Positions 1 to 9,439 of a stretch of 64,000 bases of DNA are shown here, one piece after another (positions within the stretch are counted from its first letter, which is position 1; each line of letters opens with the position of its first letter). The stretch spans positions 1,326,212 to 1,390,211 of the forward strand of contig VZTG01001997.1 in the NCBI GenBank assembly GCA_013397845.1. The letters run 5' to 3'. Both the position numbers and the translations under genes were made by a program. The notes beneath the pieces are model-generated. The model searched no databases. It saw only the letters and a list, made by a program, of their open reading frames with translations, and was not told where the DNA came from. Source of the stretch: Melanocharis versteri (Eukaryota > Chordata > Aves > Passeriformes > Melanocharitidae).

Positions 1-480
1 CCGCTCCGCTCCGCGCCCGCCGCCGCCGAGCCGCATTGTCCCCATTGTTCTGGGGTGCGGCCGCCCAGGGTCCCCGCCGCGCCCCCCCTCCCTTAGCATC
101 CCCTAACGGGCGCCTCTGACCCCCGGAGACTCCCTGTCCCAGCCCTTGTCGCCCTCTCGCCGCCACAGATCCCTCCTCTTTCCCCGGTTTTCTCCAGCGC
201 TGGGGAAAACGGGCGTCCCGTGGCTGCTGTGGCACACGCACCCTCTCCCCACGCCCAGGTCTGTCCTGACGCCTGGAGCAAACGCCGGTTCGCTTTTCCC
301 GGGTTTTCGGTGGGCATACTGCCGGTTAACGGGAAGTTTGGAAGAAAGCGCCGTGGTGGCTCTAGACTCTTTAAACGCCTTCACGGAGTTTGCAAACGCC
401 GCCAAACCTTAGGGATGCGCTTTAAGGAGGGAGTTAGCCCCCTCGCATGATAGCTGTGCTACGGGCACGCGTTATCCGGA
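1..480. promoter_or_regulatory. CpG island, cut by the left window edge
   Basis: This block is very GC-rich and full of CpG from base 1, with GCC/CCGCT runs at 1-30 and CpG persisting to the ACGCG and CCGG near 470-480. It then drops abruptly into an AT-rich segment containing AATAAAA (about 490-496). In birds such undepleted CpG marks promoters or first exons kept free of germline methylation. Several short open frames cross it on both strands, but they overlap, look arbitrary and match no family I know. The AATAAAA just after the island could be the polyadenylation signal of a plus-strand gene ending here, or chance. The island probably extends to the left of the window. Confidence 0.8.
34..48 (+). 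promoter_or_regulatory. Paired SOX-type motifs (CATTGT x2)
   Basis: CATTGT occurs at 34-39 and again at 43-48 in the same orientation, 9 bp start to start, inside almost pure GC sequence where AT-containing hexamers are rare. CATTGT is the core SOX-family HMG-box site (reverse ACAATG), and closely spaced pairs are known SOX targets. Occupancy is inference; only the motif pair is seen. Confidence 0.3.
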
Positions 481-624
481 TATTTATTCAATAAAAATAA
501 AAACATTTTCGCCTCTTGAGGCTTTAAATGCGAAACAAATCATTTTGCCCTGAGGAGATGGATTTGGAAGATATTTTTCCAGGTCGGGTTATATTTAAAA
601 TGTTTCTCTCCTGTTGGTGACCTA
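481..624. other. AT-rich linker between CpG islands
   Basis: This short AT-rich interval holds AATAAA-type hexamers, a GCCTC-TT-GAGGC mini-inverted repeat at 511-522 and a run of TTTAAA/TATTT words. I see no coding signal. Confidence 0.5.
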
Positions 625-1105
625 CATAGCCCGGGGCCGGCGGGGCAGCCGGAGGGGACTCCGGGGATATTCGCCTTCTCGGTAATCAAATACAGAGGGC
701 AATCGGCTATGTTTTGTTATTTCAAAGCTGCCCGGTTCTCTGTGGCAAGCGAGGGCCAGCAGCGCGGTGTGTGCCGCCAGGTCGGGCGAGTGGGGCTGGA
801 GTGCGGCACCCTCGGGTCACCGGCGCCTGCGGCCCTTCCCTGGGGCACGGAGGGGAGGGGAGCGCCGGCGCCGACCCACCGAAGGATAGCCCCTGCCCGT
901 GGCGAGCCTTGTCTGGCCGTAGAGGCACCCTCGGGCCAGGATCCGGGAGCATGCCCGTACCCTGGGCGGCTGGGCCGGGCCTCCCGCCGGGCCGGCAGCC
1001 CCCTCGAGAGCGCGACCCCATCAACGGGAGCTGCCGCGGCGGCCGCGCTGCTGGAACGGACGGGTTTTGGAAGCGGTGAGGTTCGAACAGCAGAGAGATA
1101 GGTCT
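625..1105. promoter_or_regulatory. CpG island 2
   Basis: Dense CpG runs from the CCCGGGGCCGGCGGG near 630 to about 1085, interrupted by an AT-richer patch around 670-730 with homeodomain/POU-like words (GGTAATCAAATA, 680-691). Overlapping arbitrary frames are open on both strands, as is usual in islands where stop trinucleotides are scarce. This is probably one component, with the neighbouring islands, of a multi-part promoter region. Confidence 0.75.
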
Positions 1106-1338
1106 GGTCCAGCACTGTCTCGGTTGCTGGAAAACGTCCCTTTGAATGGGACTGTCTGGGAATACACCCGGGAATGTGGGGCGCTGGGGAAACACTAGGC
1201 AAAAATATTGGGAGGAGGGCACTGGCAGAAAACTGGATATCGGGGAGCGGTGAGAACTTTGGGGTGCTCGTGTGCTTCTGAGTGTGACCAACAGAGTCAT
1301 CTTCCCTGGGAGCAAAATAAAATCAACACGTTGTCGAT

Positions 1339-1350
1339 TGGCAGGTAAGT
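1339..1350 (+). other. Consensus 5' splice donor CAG|GTAAGT
   Basis: The sequence TGGCAG|GTAAGT matches the vertebrate donor consensus perfectly, with the junction after 1344. It lies between CpG islands, where first exons commonly end. It is therefore a candidate first-exon boundary of a plus-strand transcript, coding or lncRNA. A single site proves nothing, since such matches also occur by chance in 64 kb. A candidate acceptor lies at 3340-3341. Confidence 0.22.
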
Positions 1351-1379
1351 AGACAAATAAAGAAGTAGGCAATCGGACC

Positions 1380-1835
1380 GAGGGGCTTAAACCCGCCGAG
1401 CCCGGCTCGTTCCGTCCCAGTAGGCGCTTGGCGAGGGTGCACGCGTGGCGGTGGAGGAGCCGGGCCGGCGGGTACGAGGCACTGCTCCGTGCCGCCCGTC
1501 GGGGCCGGGGGCGAGCGCTGCGCTCCGGGGGCGCCGGGGCTCTCTGCCGCTTCGCCTCCGTCCTTCCCGCTCTTCCCGATGCTTCGGCGCTGCTTCTCCT
1601 CCCGATCTCCCGGGCAGTCGGCTCTGCCTCCCCTACTCGGGCCGTCCCCTGGCTCAACGGCTCCAGTTTCCCACCTTCCCTGTTTCTCCTCTTCCCCCAT
1701 CNGCGGCCCCTCCGCGGGTCGCCGCTGGGGCTGAGCCCTGTCCCAGCCGGGGAGGAGGGGGGCTTCGTTGCGGGGGAAGCAGCGCTGTGGAAACGCCTTA
1801 CAGTTGTCCGGAGCGCGAAATCCGCTCCCGATGAA
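1380..1835. promoter_or_regulatory. CpG island 3 (one ambiguous base at 1702)
   Basis: CpG is dense from about 1377 to 1830, and base 1702 is N. Around 1555-1700 the plus strand is pyrimidine-rich (runs of CTTCC, CTCC and CCC), giving strand asymmetry. Frames on both strands are open through it, but I recognise no product. It ends shortly before the GATA-homeodomain palindrome at 1854. Confidence 0.75.
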
Positions 1836-1853
1836 ATCTCTTGGGTTTGCGGC

Positions 1854-1873
1854 ATTATCTTAATTAAGATAAT
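1854..1873. promoter_or_regulatory. Perfect 20-bp palindrome, GATA / TTAATTAA / GATA
   Basis: ATTATCTTAATTAAGATAAT is its own reverse complement over all 20 bases. It contains two inverted GATA-factor sites (TTATCT and AGATAA) directly flanking a palindromic TTAATTAA homeodomain-type core. Next to it lies AATTGATTCATATTGCACCTG, which carries a TAATTGATT-like paired homeodomain site and a CACCTG E-box (split by position, 1871-1891). It sits between two CpG islands. A composite element for GATA and homeodomain proteins is the natural reading, but the factors involved are inferred. Confidence 0.55.
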
Positions 1874-1920
1874 TGATTCATATTGCACCTGCGAGAGTGC
1901 GGGGAAAAGATGCCTCCCCA

Positions 1921-1937
1921 AATAGCTTGGAGCTATT
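1921..1937. repeat. Short perfect inverted repeat AATAGCT-TGG-AGCTATT
   Basis: Seven-base perfect arms flank a three-base spacer, 48 bp downstream of the 20-bp palindrome. The right arm runs into AGCTATTGG, which contains an inverted CCAAT box (ATTGG). It may be part of the same regulatory element. Confidence 0.45.
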
Positions 1938-1939
1938 GG

Positions 1940-2430
1940 AGAGAGGAAGCCGCGCTTATAATTGAGCGAGTGATTTACTGCCCGGGTAGCCCGGGCTGTT
2001 CGGGCTCTCTCCTTTCGCTGCCAGGTTTCCCGTTCTCTCCGTCTCCGGAGAGGCACCTACACAAAACACGAAGGTTATCCTGAATAAAAAAAGAGAAGGG
2101 AAAACGTCTCTCCCCGCTGTCCGTGTCCCTCCATCCCACCCCTCCGCATCGCACCGCGGGGCCGGAGCCACCGCCGGCGCGGGGATCGGGCTCGGGAAGG
2201 GCCGGCCGGGGTTTGCCCGCGGGTTTCTCCCGCTCGCCCATTTCCAAACGCCGCGGCGGGAGGAGGGGACGGGAGGAGAGGGCAGCCCCAGCGCCCGGAT
2301 CAGTCCGAGCTGTGACCAGCCTGCTCCGGCTGCCGCGGCTCGGGAACCACCGCCGGAGAACAACGCTTTGGAGCGCCGCTCCGGTACCGGTTCGGTGCGG
2401 GGCGGGACTGCACCGCACTTCGTGGCGTCT
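1940..2430. promoter_or_regulatory. CpG island 4 with GC box
   Basis: CpG-dense sequence with its core at about 2120-2430 holds a 10-bp palindrome CCGGTACCGG (2381-2390) and an Sp1-type GC box GGGGCGGG (2399-2406). The island ends sharply at about 2430, where composition flips to AT-rich. An AATAAA at 2083-2088 lies in a small AT-rich notch. No start codon with a convincing reading frame follows. Confidence 0.7.
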
Positions 2431-3335
2431 CTCTAGGATGCAATGTACATCTGGGCTCGAAAACTGGTACGGCTGATTAAGGTGCCTTTTCCGCTCTTTC
2501 CCCCCTTAAAACTCAGTGTATTAATTTTATTGAGCCTTTCTCGGCTAGATAAATGCTGTTGTTATTTTAATTCTATAAATGTAAACTTCTATTTAGTTAA
2601 TGGAAAATACATCACCACCAAGGTTTAATTATCAGCTTTTTAAATTACTCTTCTAGTCAAGTGCACACAATTATGAAATCACAATAGATTTAAAATATAA
2701 TTCAAATTGATTAAAAAAAACAAATCAGAGAAGTACGTACCATTAAAGCAAATGTCTAAATTGTATTGGTAGGCAGGCTACCGCTTGAGCTACAGTTTAA
2801 ATAGCGTCAGCAGTCTTTGCTATCGGTGTCAAACCACCTCTGTTATTAGGAAAAAGGATTCTTATCAGAAGGGATTTAGATGCTGTCGTAACTGCAAAAT
2901 CTAATTATTTTTGATCCAGGCATTTACCCCCAGAGTCCCACCTTGTTTAAATAAAGTGTTTTCTTTCCTCTTGAACAAATGCATTTCCATTTGAATTAAA
3001 TATTGATAATTTGACCTTTTAGTTCCTTTAACTAATCAAAAGAAAAAAAAAATCCAAATGTAGATCCTAGTGCCTTGCCCTAGTGGGTCTTTCCGCTTGA
3101 ATAGACACTGAGATTAAATGAGTCAAACTTCCTCTTTCATGGCACTCTCTTTGCACTAATTGCTTATGCAAAAATGCAGATTTGTATTAATTAGTAACTC
3201 CACTGATTAGTTCGGTGGTATTTTCACGTAATAAATCATGCTGCAGACACGATTTTTGGCACATCCCCAGTAGTGGCTCAGGATGCAATAAGTTTTCCAT
3301 ATTAAATAAAATCTTAGCCTAAATCTACCTTTTCG
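2431..3335. promoter_or_regulatory. AT-rich homeodomain/POU-motif-dense block
   Basis: No gene is seen. The block is dense in homeodomain-type cores (TTAATTATC near 2624, TCTAATTATTT near 2901, GTATTAATTAG at 3184-3194, TGATTAG near 3204). It also carries an octamer-like TTATGCAAAAATGCA (3163-3177) and GATA words (CTTATCAG near 2861). Abutting a CpG-island complex, this is typical of conserved developmental enhancers. Conservation itself cannot be seen from one sequence. Confidence 0.35.
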
Positions 3336-3340
3336 TTGCA

Positions 3341-3355
3341 GGTACACTGTGTACC
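3341..3355. promoter_or_regulatory. Steroid-receptor-type inverted repeat GGTACA-CTG-TGTACC
   Basis: Two perfectly inverted hexamers with a 3-bp spacer form a 15-bp dyad. This is the IR3 architecture bound by the glucocorticoid, androgen, progesterone and mineralocorticoid receptors. The left half equals the GGTACA of the classical GGTACAnnnTGTTCT consensus. The right half departs from TGTTCT at two positions but keeps dyad symmetry. Just upstream a pyrimidine-rich CTACCTTTTCGTTGCAG gives a plausible splice acceptor ending at 3341. Confidence 0.4.
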
Positions 3356-5279
3356 ACCTGCTGTACGCACCTGCTACGGGAAATTACCTTCTGTCCCTGG
3401 CAAGCCTCTTTCCTTGATAATGCACTCCTCTTCACAGGGTGTAGACTTTAAAAAGGGATGCATGAATCACAGAATCAAAGAAGGAGAGAAATCTGTTGTT
3501 ATTTTTAACCCTTTCAAATGAATAATGCTCATTTTTAGGGGATGAAAGATACATGTATCTATGTAAGATACGTCAATGTAGATTTTTTTCCTTTTCTTTC
3601 CTATGCCCAGCTATGTTATCTCCTTTTACAGCACTATTCTCTGTGTGCCCAAACTATCAAACCCAAGCCCATTTTTATTTTGTACATTTCTTTCTCTTTC
3701 CTTGAGCTGCAGAGGCTGAACTCCTACAAACATGACACTTGTTAACTGGAGCTCGTATCTCGGTCTGATACAGAGGCCTCAGCAGCAACAAGACTCCACA
3801 GCGTCTCTGATAATATCTACACAGTACCAAACCCACCCCTGTTTGCTTGTATCACAAAACCTCTATAAAAATCTCTCTAGATGACACACAGGCTGATGCA
3901 CAGCCTCCAGCAGCTGAGATCTACATGTGAAAAACTTTTCCCAATTCTTTCCAAAATCATCCTAGATATTACCTTTCTCTGGTTCCCTCAGACTTCCCTC
4001 AAGCAAGGCAGCACAAATCATTGGTATGATATCTACCACAACAAATAATGTTGACTGGTGTGGTGCTTGTTAAAAAGAATGTGGGGCTCCAAAGGAATAT
4101 AAAAGATGACGACACTGGTGTCAGTTCCTAACAGGTGATACTTTCAAGGGCAGATCCTGACCAGTCTTTGACTCTTTTCTGCTAAAACTCTCCCTCACAT
4201 AAGCAGGACTGTTGCCACAAACACACTTGCAGGATCTGGCCTTTGGCCTCAGTCTAAGCAGTGCAATGGGGTGGAAGAGCATCAAACACAGGTGCCAGCA
4301 GATTATCCAAAGCTTTGCTGAGATTAAAATCTTGTCTCAATATGAGTTATTGCATATTCTCTAAATAGAAATCTCCTTAGCGGTGGCTTTAAAAGGTCTG
4401 CTTTTGTTTTCCTCTGGGAGAAAATAGCCGTTGAACCCCAGGCTGTGCACATAACAGCTTATGCGTTTGTTCCCTATGGCCATCCAATCTGAACATTTTG
4501 CCAACATTTTGCACTTCCTAGCAAAGCTATTGTTTCTGTTAGTGTTCCTTTATTGAAGAAAGTTAAAGTCAAAATGCTCTTAAAGAGTTATACACAAAAA
4601 CGGCCCTGATTAATCTCAGAACATGGTTACTTGTTCAAACAATATCCTGAGAACAAAACAAGAAAGGTTAAATCAATGATCCACAGGGATGGAAAAAGAG
4701 ATTCAAATAATCATTAAATCTTATTATGTAATGCAGCTTTGTTTTTACCTCTTGGAGTGAGTTCACACCTGGATCTGTGCTTTAAGTGAGCCAGGCATGA
4801 TGGAGAATCATTTCCCATCACAGTACAGCGTAATCTCTGCAGCTGTAGAACAGAAGTAGTCAACTCAAACTCTTGCTAAGCATTTTAAGCGTGTATGAGG
4901 ATATTCTTGGTTATACACATCACCACATTTTAAGTGATTACCTTCCTCTGCCGTTCCTGTCACCACTCCCTTTCTACCCCCATGATTACCACTGCTAGTT
5001 CACAGCATTATGTCAAATGCCTAAGAGTGTGTGTCATCACATGTGACTGCTTTTCAGAGGTGCCCCTGGGACACTAACTATCCCAGCTATGAGTGTGATT
5101 ATCCCAACACTACACTGACATGATGTGCTCCTTCTCTGCATCTCGAGGAGGTGTCTCAACCTCTAATCCACAAAGGACAGGATAACCATTAGATTGCACA
5201 CTTTGTTTGTCCTCTTTCACTGCAAAGAATCGCATAAAAGATTCATTGTTGTCATCCAAAAGAGCATTTTTGTTCTTGT
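3356..5279. other. Non-coding stretch, nothing recognised
   Basis: A 61-codon plus-strand frame (3336-3521) follows the candidate acceptor, and a 67-codon frame lies at 3542-3745. Neither resembles a known protein. The rest is ordinary AT-leaning sequence with no recognisable transposon, microsatellite or RNA gene. Confidence 0.5.
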
Positions 5280-5330
5280 ATCACTCCCTGCAGAGTGTGA
5301 TTTTATTGCCCCACATCGGCTGGGGGCAAT
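5280..5330. repeat. Two adjacent small hairpins
   Basis: The first hairpin (5280-5301) pairs ATCAC with GTGAT around CTGCAG. The second (5305-5330) has perfect 8-bp arms ATTGCCCC / GGGGCAAT and a 10-nt loop. They are separated by 3 bases. A function as RNA structure is unproven; the stems are too short for a microRNA precursor. Confidence 0.35.
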
Positions 5331-5454
5331 CTTAAAATTCTCCTACAGGAGGTATGAACATATCAAGGCCCTAGGGCTGAAACCAAGCACAACATAGACA
5401 TAAATAGATTGCAATCATGTTCCAAGGACTTTCAGAGGCAAGTGTCCATGAGGA

Positions 5455-5940
5455 CCAAAAATACGTCTAAACACCAAAATACTTTATTGTAAGTTTTTGT
5501 GCAAAATTAACTTTCTGTGCCATTTCAGTAGGGAAGATGCAAGCCTTGTTGAGGTGCTCAGTGTAGGAGAACTGATGGATGTGACTCTAATTGTGACAGA
5601 AGAGTGGACAAACTTAAAAAAAACAGTAGATGAGGAATGATCTCCACACTGTAGCTTGTCAGGTGCCCTTTGGAGAAAGGCTGGCTGTAGTGGAGTTATG
5701 GCATGAGCAGCCAGTGATGCAACAGCTAAGGATGTTCTGGCTGGAGTAATCTTGCAGAGAGACATCCTTAATGCTGAGCTTAAGTCCGAAGCTTTAGGTG
5801 AGAGCATTTCTGAGGTGCTGGGACTGAAGTTGTGTGCCACGATGCACACACACTTCTCCCACATGCTGGGTAGACCTTTCTTATTAATTTGTGATGACTC
5901 TTGCCCACGAAAACGTTTCTTGTTGCAAATCATCATCTGA
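5455..5940 (+). pseudogene. Possible degenerate coding segment, open on both strands
   Basis: In one plus-strand frame the sequence is open from about 5455 to a stop near 5637, and again from 5752 (ATG) to 5940, with only two in-frame stops between. The conceptual peptide is protein-like in its mix of acidic, basic and hydrophobic residues (pieces such as LVEVLSVGELMDVTLIVTEE and DVLAGVILQRDILNAELKSE). The minus strand is simultaneously open for 150 codons (5936-5484), ending in a TAA that lies inside a CAATAAAG polyadenylation hexamer. I recognise no family. It may be an old pseudogene of an unidentified gene, or chance. No flanking poly(A) or target-site duplication is visible. Confidence 0.18.
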
Positions 5941-8252
5941 GCCCAGAGAAAAGTATGTCCTGAAAACCTGTATCTGTCTCATCTGGCTTAGTCCTTCTGT
6001 CAGAGTTTTTTTCTCAGTGCTGAACCTTTGCTTGGTTTATGTGGATTCCCAAGAGAGGAGGAACATGCTTGTAAATCACTGTTTTTTCTACAATTGAGCT
6101 CCAGTTACATGCCACTATGATAATATAAATATTTACTCATTTTGTCCCTCTTCACCCTTGCAAGTGGATAAGAGCATCTGGCCCTTTGTTAGTAGTCTGT
6201 TGTCAGTTTGCTAGAGCATCCAGTTGTTTATGTTCGCTTGAACAAGAGCACATAAATAACCCTGCTCTCCACTGCTCTGCAGAGTGGGGTCACTGTTTAA
6301 AGGGGGTGTTAAACCTACCCTTCCAACGGGAGTGGAGGATTCTCACCTGGTCACTCTTCAGGTGGCTTGCAGATCTGTAGCTGATGATTTTGCATGTGAA
6401 GCAGTAGAGAAGAAATCTATGACTTCTGTATTTCTGTATATTTATCCTCAGACTTAATGCTGTCATATTTATAGAACCTTTCTGGCAACACAAAAAACCT
6501 CAAAACCAATGACAAGACAATGGAGAATGATATTCAGCATTTTTAAAACTGGTTTTTAAAAAGCACCGGTGGAAGCAGAAACACAGAGTATAACATTAAG
6601 ATGTATTTTTAAAATATCTATTTCAAACTATCATCTCTAGTTCTTCTGTATCCATGTCATGTCTAGGTAGACAGATGCTCTGTAAAATTATCAATAACGA
6701 GAATGACAATGTATTCTTTCCAAAATTAATTTAAAGATTACTGTTGTCCAGGATTGAAAAGCAACTGTCAGCAGGTTGGTTGTTTTTTGTTTGGTTTTCT
6801 TTTAAACTAGGGAGTCAAGGCTCACAACAGCAAGAATCTCTACCTCTGATAGATTTGTACTTCTAAAATGATTTATTATTGAAAAGGATTGGCAATTTCA
6901 GTTGGTGTCAGGCATATACTCAATCTCAAGTGTAATTTATAGTAGATTTCTTCTACTATATATCCACAAGCAGTTATAAGTTTCTTGGATCACCTTGATT
7001 TCAAATTTTTTGTTGAAAGTTTGGGGCAGCTCATTCAGTAGCTGTGAACAAACGTGTGGGAGCTGTGAACAGGAAGCAGCAGTGGTGAGGAGTCAGCCTG
7101 GCCGACAGTTGGCAGCACTGTTGTGTTCCCACCCTTGGATTAAGGACTGAGAAAATGAGCCCAAATGTGGCAATATAGGTGAATGTAGCCCTTGAGGGCT
7201 CAGTAAAAGCCTGGTGGTTACTGCAGGGCATTACGTCACCATGTGCAGCTGGAGAAATGTAGCAGCTTGATGCTGTTCAGGGTGGGGAGGCTCAGTCCCT
7301 CTGCCTACTTTTCTATTGCTCTCTTCCCTCTGCTCCTGTTGGTGTAATCTGCTCCATCCTCTGGAACAGATCTGGTGCCTATGAGACTCAGTTTAGAAAA
7401 CTCCTTTGTCACTGAACTGGCTACATTGGCTCATAGAAGACCTGACAAACACTTTCACACATGCAGGATAACAGGCAGAAGCGCACAGCCAGGAGCAGAA
7501 TACAGACGGGGAGAGAGGGAGAGAAGGAATTGATGGAGACCCTCACCTTTTCTGCTGCAATGTAGTTCTGCATTGAGCCATCATGACTGGTGGCACTGCA
7601 CCATTTTCTGCTCCTCATTAAACCATCTGGGATGGACCTGCTGAAAACATCATCAGCAGGGTAGATGAACTTTGATTTGGTCCAAGATAGGATCACTGCG
7701 TTAGTATATTTACAGTATTTTGTCGTTTTCCTCATTTTTAGCTTTGTAGGAATGGCAGAAGGGAAGTCCTGCCTATCCCAATTTGGATCCCTGAAAAAAT
7801 TATCCCTGAGATGTTTTCAGTGAAGCTGATGTCTCCCTGGATGGCTTAAGCCCTTGTCATCCTACCCACTGCACTGTCCACCTGCAACATGTTTCCTTCT
7901 CCCTCCAAGTTAGCCCCAATGTGTCACCTGTGCTTATTCACTCTGAAGAACAGGCACACAATCCTGCTTAGGTCTACATTTTCAGCCTGAAGAGATGGCA
8001 GCTTTCACTTGCGTGGCCAATAGAATTGTTCTAGTCAGCAACCAAACTAGCAAGAAAATATCCAGCCAAATACCGATGTTCTTTAAGACCAGGCTGGAGG
8101 GAACTCCGTAAAAGGATTCACAGCAATATTTGGGAAGAAACACACAAGAATCCAGATCAGACTCAGAGAAGGAGGCATTCAGTGTCCATCACTAGTGGCA
8201 CAGGACTTCGTGCATCAACCATCAGAAGCTTGCTTCTAACAACCTCAATGCT
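5941..8252. other. Non-coding stretch, nothing recognised
   Basis: AT-leaning sequence contains scattered short frames, the longest a 104-codon minus-strand frame at 7421-7735 with no recognisable motif. Apart from the hairpin at 6938-6960 I see no repeat family, RNA gene or regulatory cluster. Confidence 0.5.
6938..6960. repeat. Perfect 9-bp hairpin TATAGTAGA / TCTACTATA
   Basis: Perfect complementary 9-base arms enclose a 5-nt loop (TTTCT). It is isolated in AT-rich sequence. Its meaning is unknown; it could simply be a by-product of local sequence slippage. Confidence 0.4.
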
Positions 8253-8291
8253 AATATTTATTTGATAAAAATAAATAAATAAATAAATATT
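8253..8291. repeat. (AAAT)n microsatellite with inverted 11-bp flank
   Basis: Tandem AAAT/ATAA units occupy about 8266-8288. The left end, AATATTTATTT (8253-8263), is the exact reverse complement of AAATAAATATT (8281-8291), so the whole locus can fold as a hairpin. Confidence 0.7.
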
Positions 8292-8373
8292 TTACAAATA
8301 GGAGAAAACCTCTTTTCCTTAAATGCTTGGAATTGTTGAGTAGACTTTATGCTGAAGGCAACTTAAGTGAGGC

Positions 8374-8390
8374 TTTGTTTTGTTTTGTTT
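8374..8390 (+). repeat. (TTTTG)n short microsatellite
   Basis: About three TTTTG units in tandem, TTTGTTTTGTTTTGTTT. It is short and likely polymorphic. Confidence 0.6.
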
Positions 8391-8391
8391 C

Positions 8392-9435
8392 CAGTTAAGT
8401 GCAAGAGAACATGTCTTCATTTCTTTGAATTAAGGTCCAAATTAGAGATAATATTCTTGACCATTATGGTGAGGTAGTTTGCAGGAGACTGAAAACAAGC
8501 CTTTAGTGACATACAGACAGAATATTAAAGGAAGGAAAAAAAGAAAAAATTGATCAGATATTTTGCCACATACAGGCAACAGAGAAGAAATGGAGCACCT
8601 GCATGAAGTTCATTTGTGTGTATTACTGCCGTGGTGGAGAGATGGATGGTGATGGGGGCAGTGCTGTGCAGATGAGTGGGAGGAGTGGGGGAGGACACGA
8701 AACAAGGTAACTTAGAGCCACTTCTGCACTCATTTGCCTCCTGCATTCCCAATCAGCTTCTGAAATAAATTAGAGAAGATGAAGAATGTCTCCAACTTGT
8801 ACCAGCTGCCAGTTGCCTTGCACAATTAAAATGTTCGGAGAGGCACTGCTGTGCTCCACGAGCTGCAGGGGCCATGGAAGCTCACAGCAGTAACTGGTGT
8901 ACCCTCAACAGGCTCCTCTGCTTGTCATCCGGGACCATGCCGTGGTCACACAGGGGTGGGATTCTGGCTGTGGGTGCTCCGTCCTGCTCTGAACTGCAGT
9001 AATGTCTGAGCACAGATTTCTCTTTCTCCGCCTCTGTCCTCAGTCCAGCTCAGCACATGTGTAACTGAAGAAGGCACAGACAGGTTGCTGTAAAGTCAGC
9101 AATAAAGTGATGATAATGACAATGACCCTCTTCTCCTTTGCAGAAATTGTCTGGATTTTGTGGCAGAGAAGATGGAGGAGAAGATGTCCTTTTATTGTGT
9201 ACTGAATAGAGCAAATATTTATTAGATGATGAAAATAAGAAAGCTAACTCCCCTCAAAAAAATCTATCTTCACATTTGTATTTATTTGAAAAAAATCTTT
9301 CTCATATATTCTAGACATGAAGCAGCAATGGTCTATGTGCTCCATTTATTTCCATACAAGTAAATTCATATATATGTATATGTGTATGTATTCGGTACAT
9401 GTAAGCATGGTACAAATTGCACAAGTCATACGCAG
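8392..9435. other. Non-coding stretch with TA/TG microsatellite
   Basis: No gene is seen. A short alternating TA/TG purine-pyrimidine run lies at about 9367-9389. A moderately GC-rich patch near 8830-9010 has no island character. Confidence 0.5.
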
Positions 9436-9439
9436 AAAA

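Larger units (their letters stand above)
722..2056 (-). other. 444-codon minus-strand open frame, coding status doubtful
   Basis: One minus-strand frame stays open from an ATG at 2056 to a stop at 722, by far the longest open frame in the window. It crosses CpG islands but also two segments of ordinary composition (about 1140-1380 and 1800-1975), where stops should be common. The conceptual product is rich in Arg, Pro, Ser and Ala and poor in acidic residues. It has no signal peptide, membrane segment, zinc finger, homeodomain or other domain I recognise. The ambiguous base at 1702 gives one unknown residue. Compositional bias with a lucky absence of stops is the more likely explanation. A GC-rich terminal exon or a lineage-specific protein cannot be excluded. 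Confidence 0.12.

Noticed and set aside
3460..3490. AATCACAGAATCAAAGAAGG resembling a reversed CR1 tail
   Set aside because: No adjoining CR1 body on the expected side; the resemblance is only about 12 bases.
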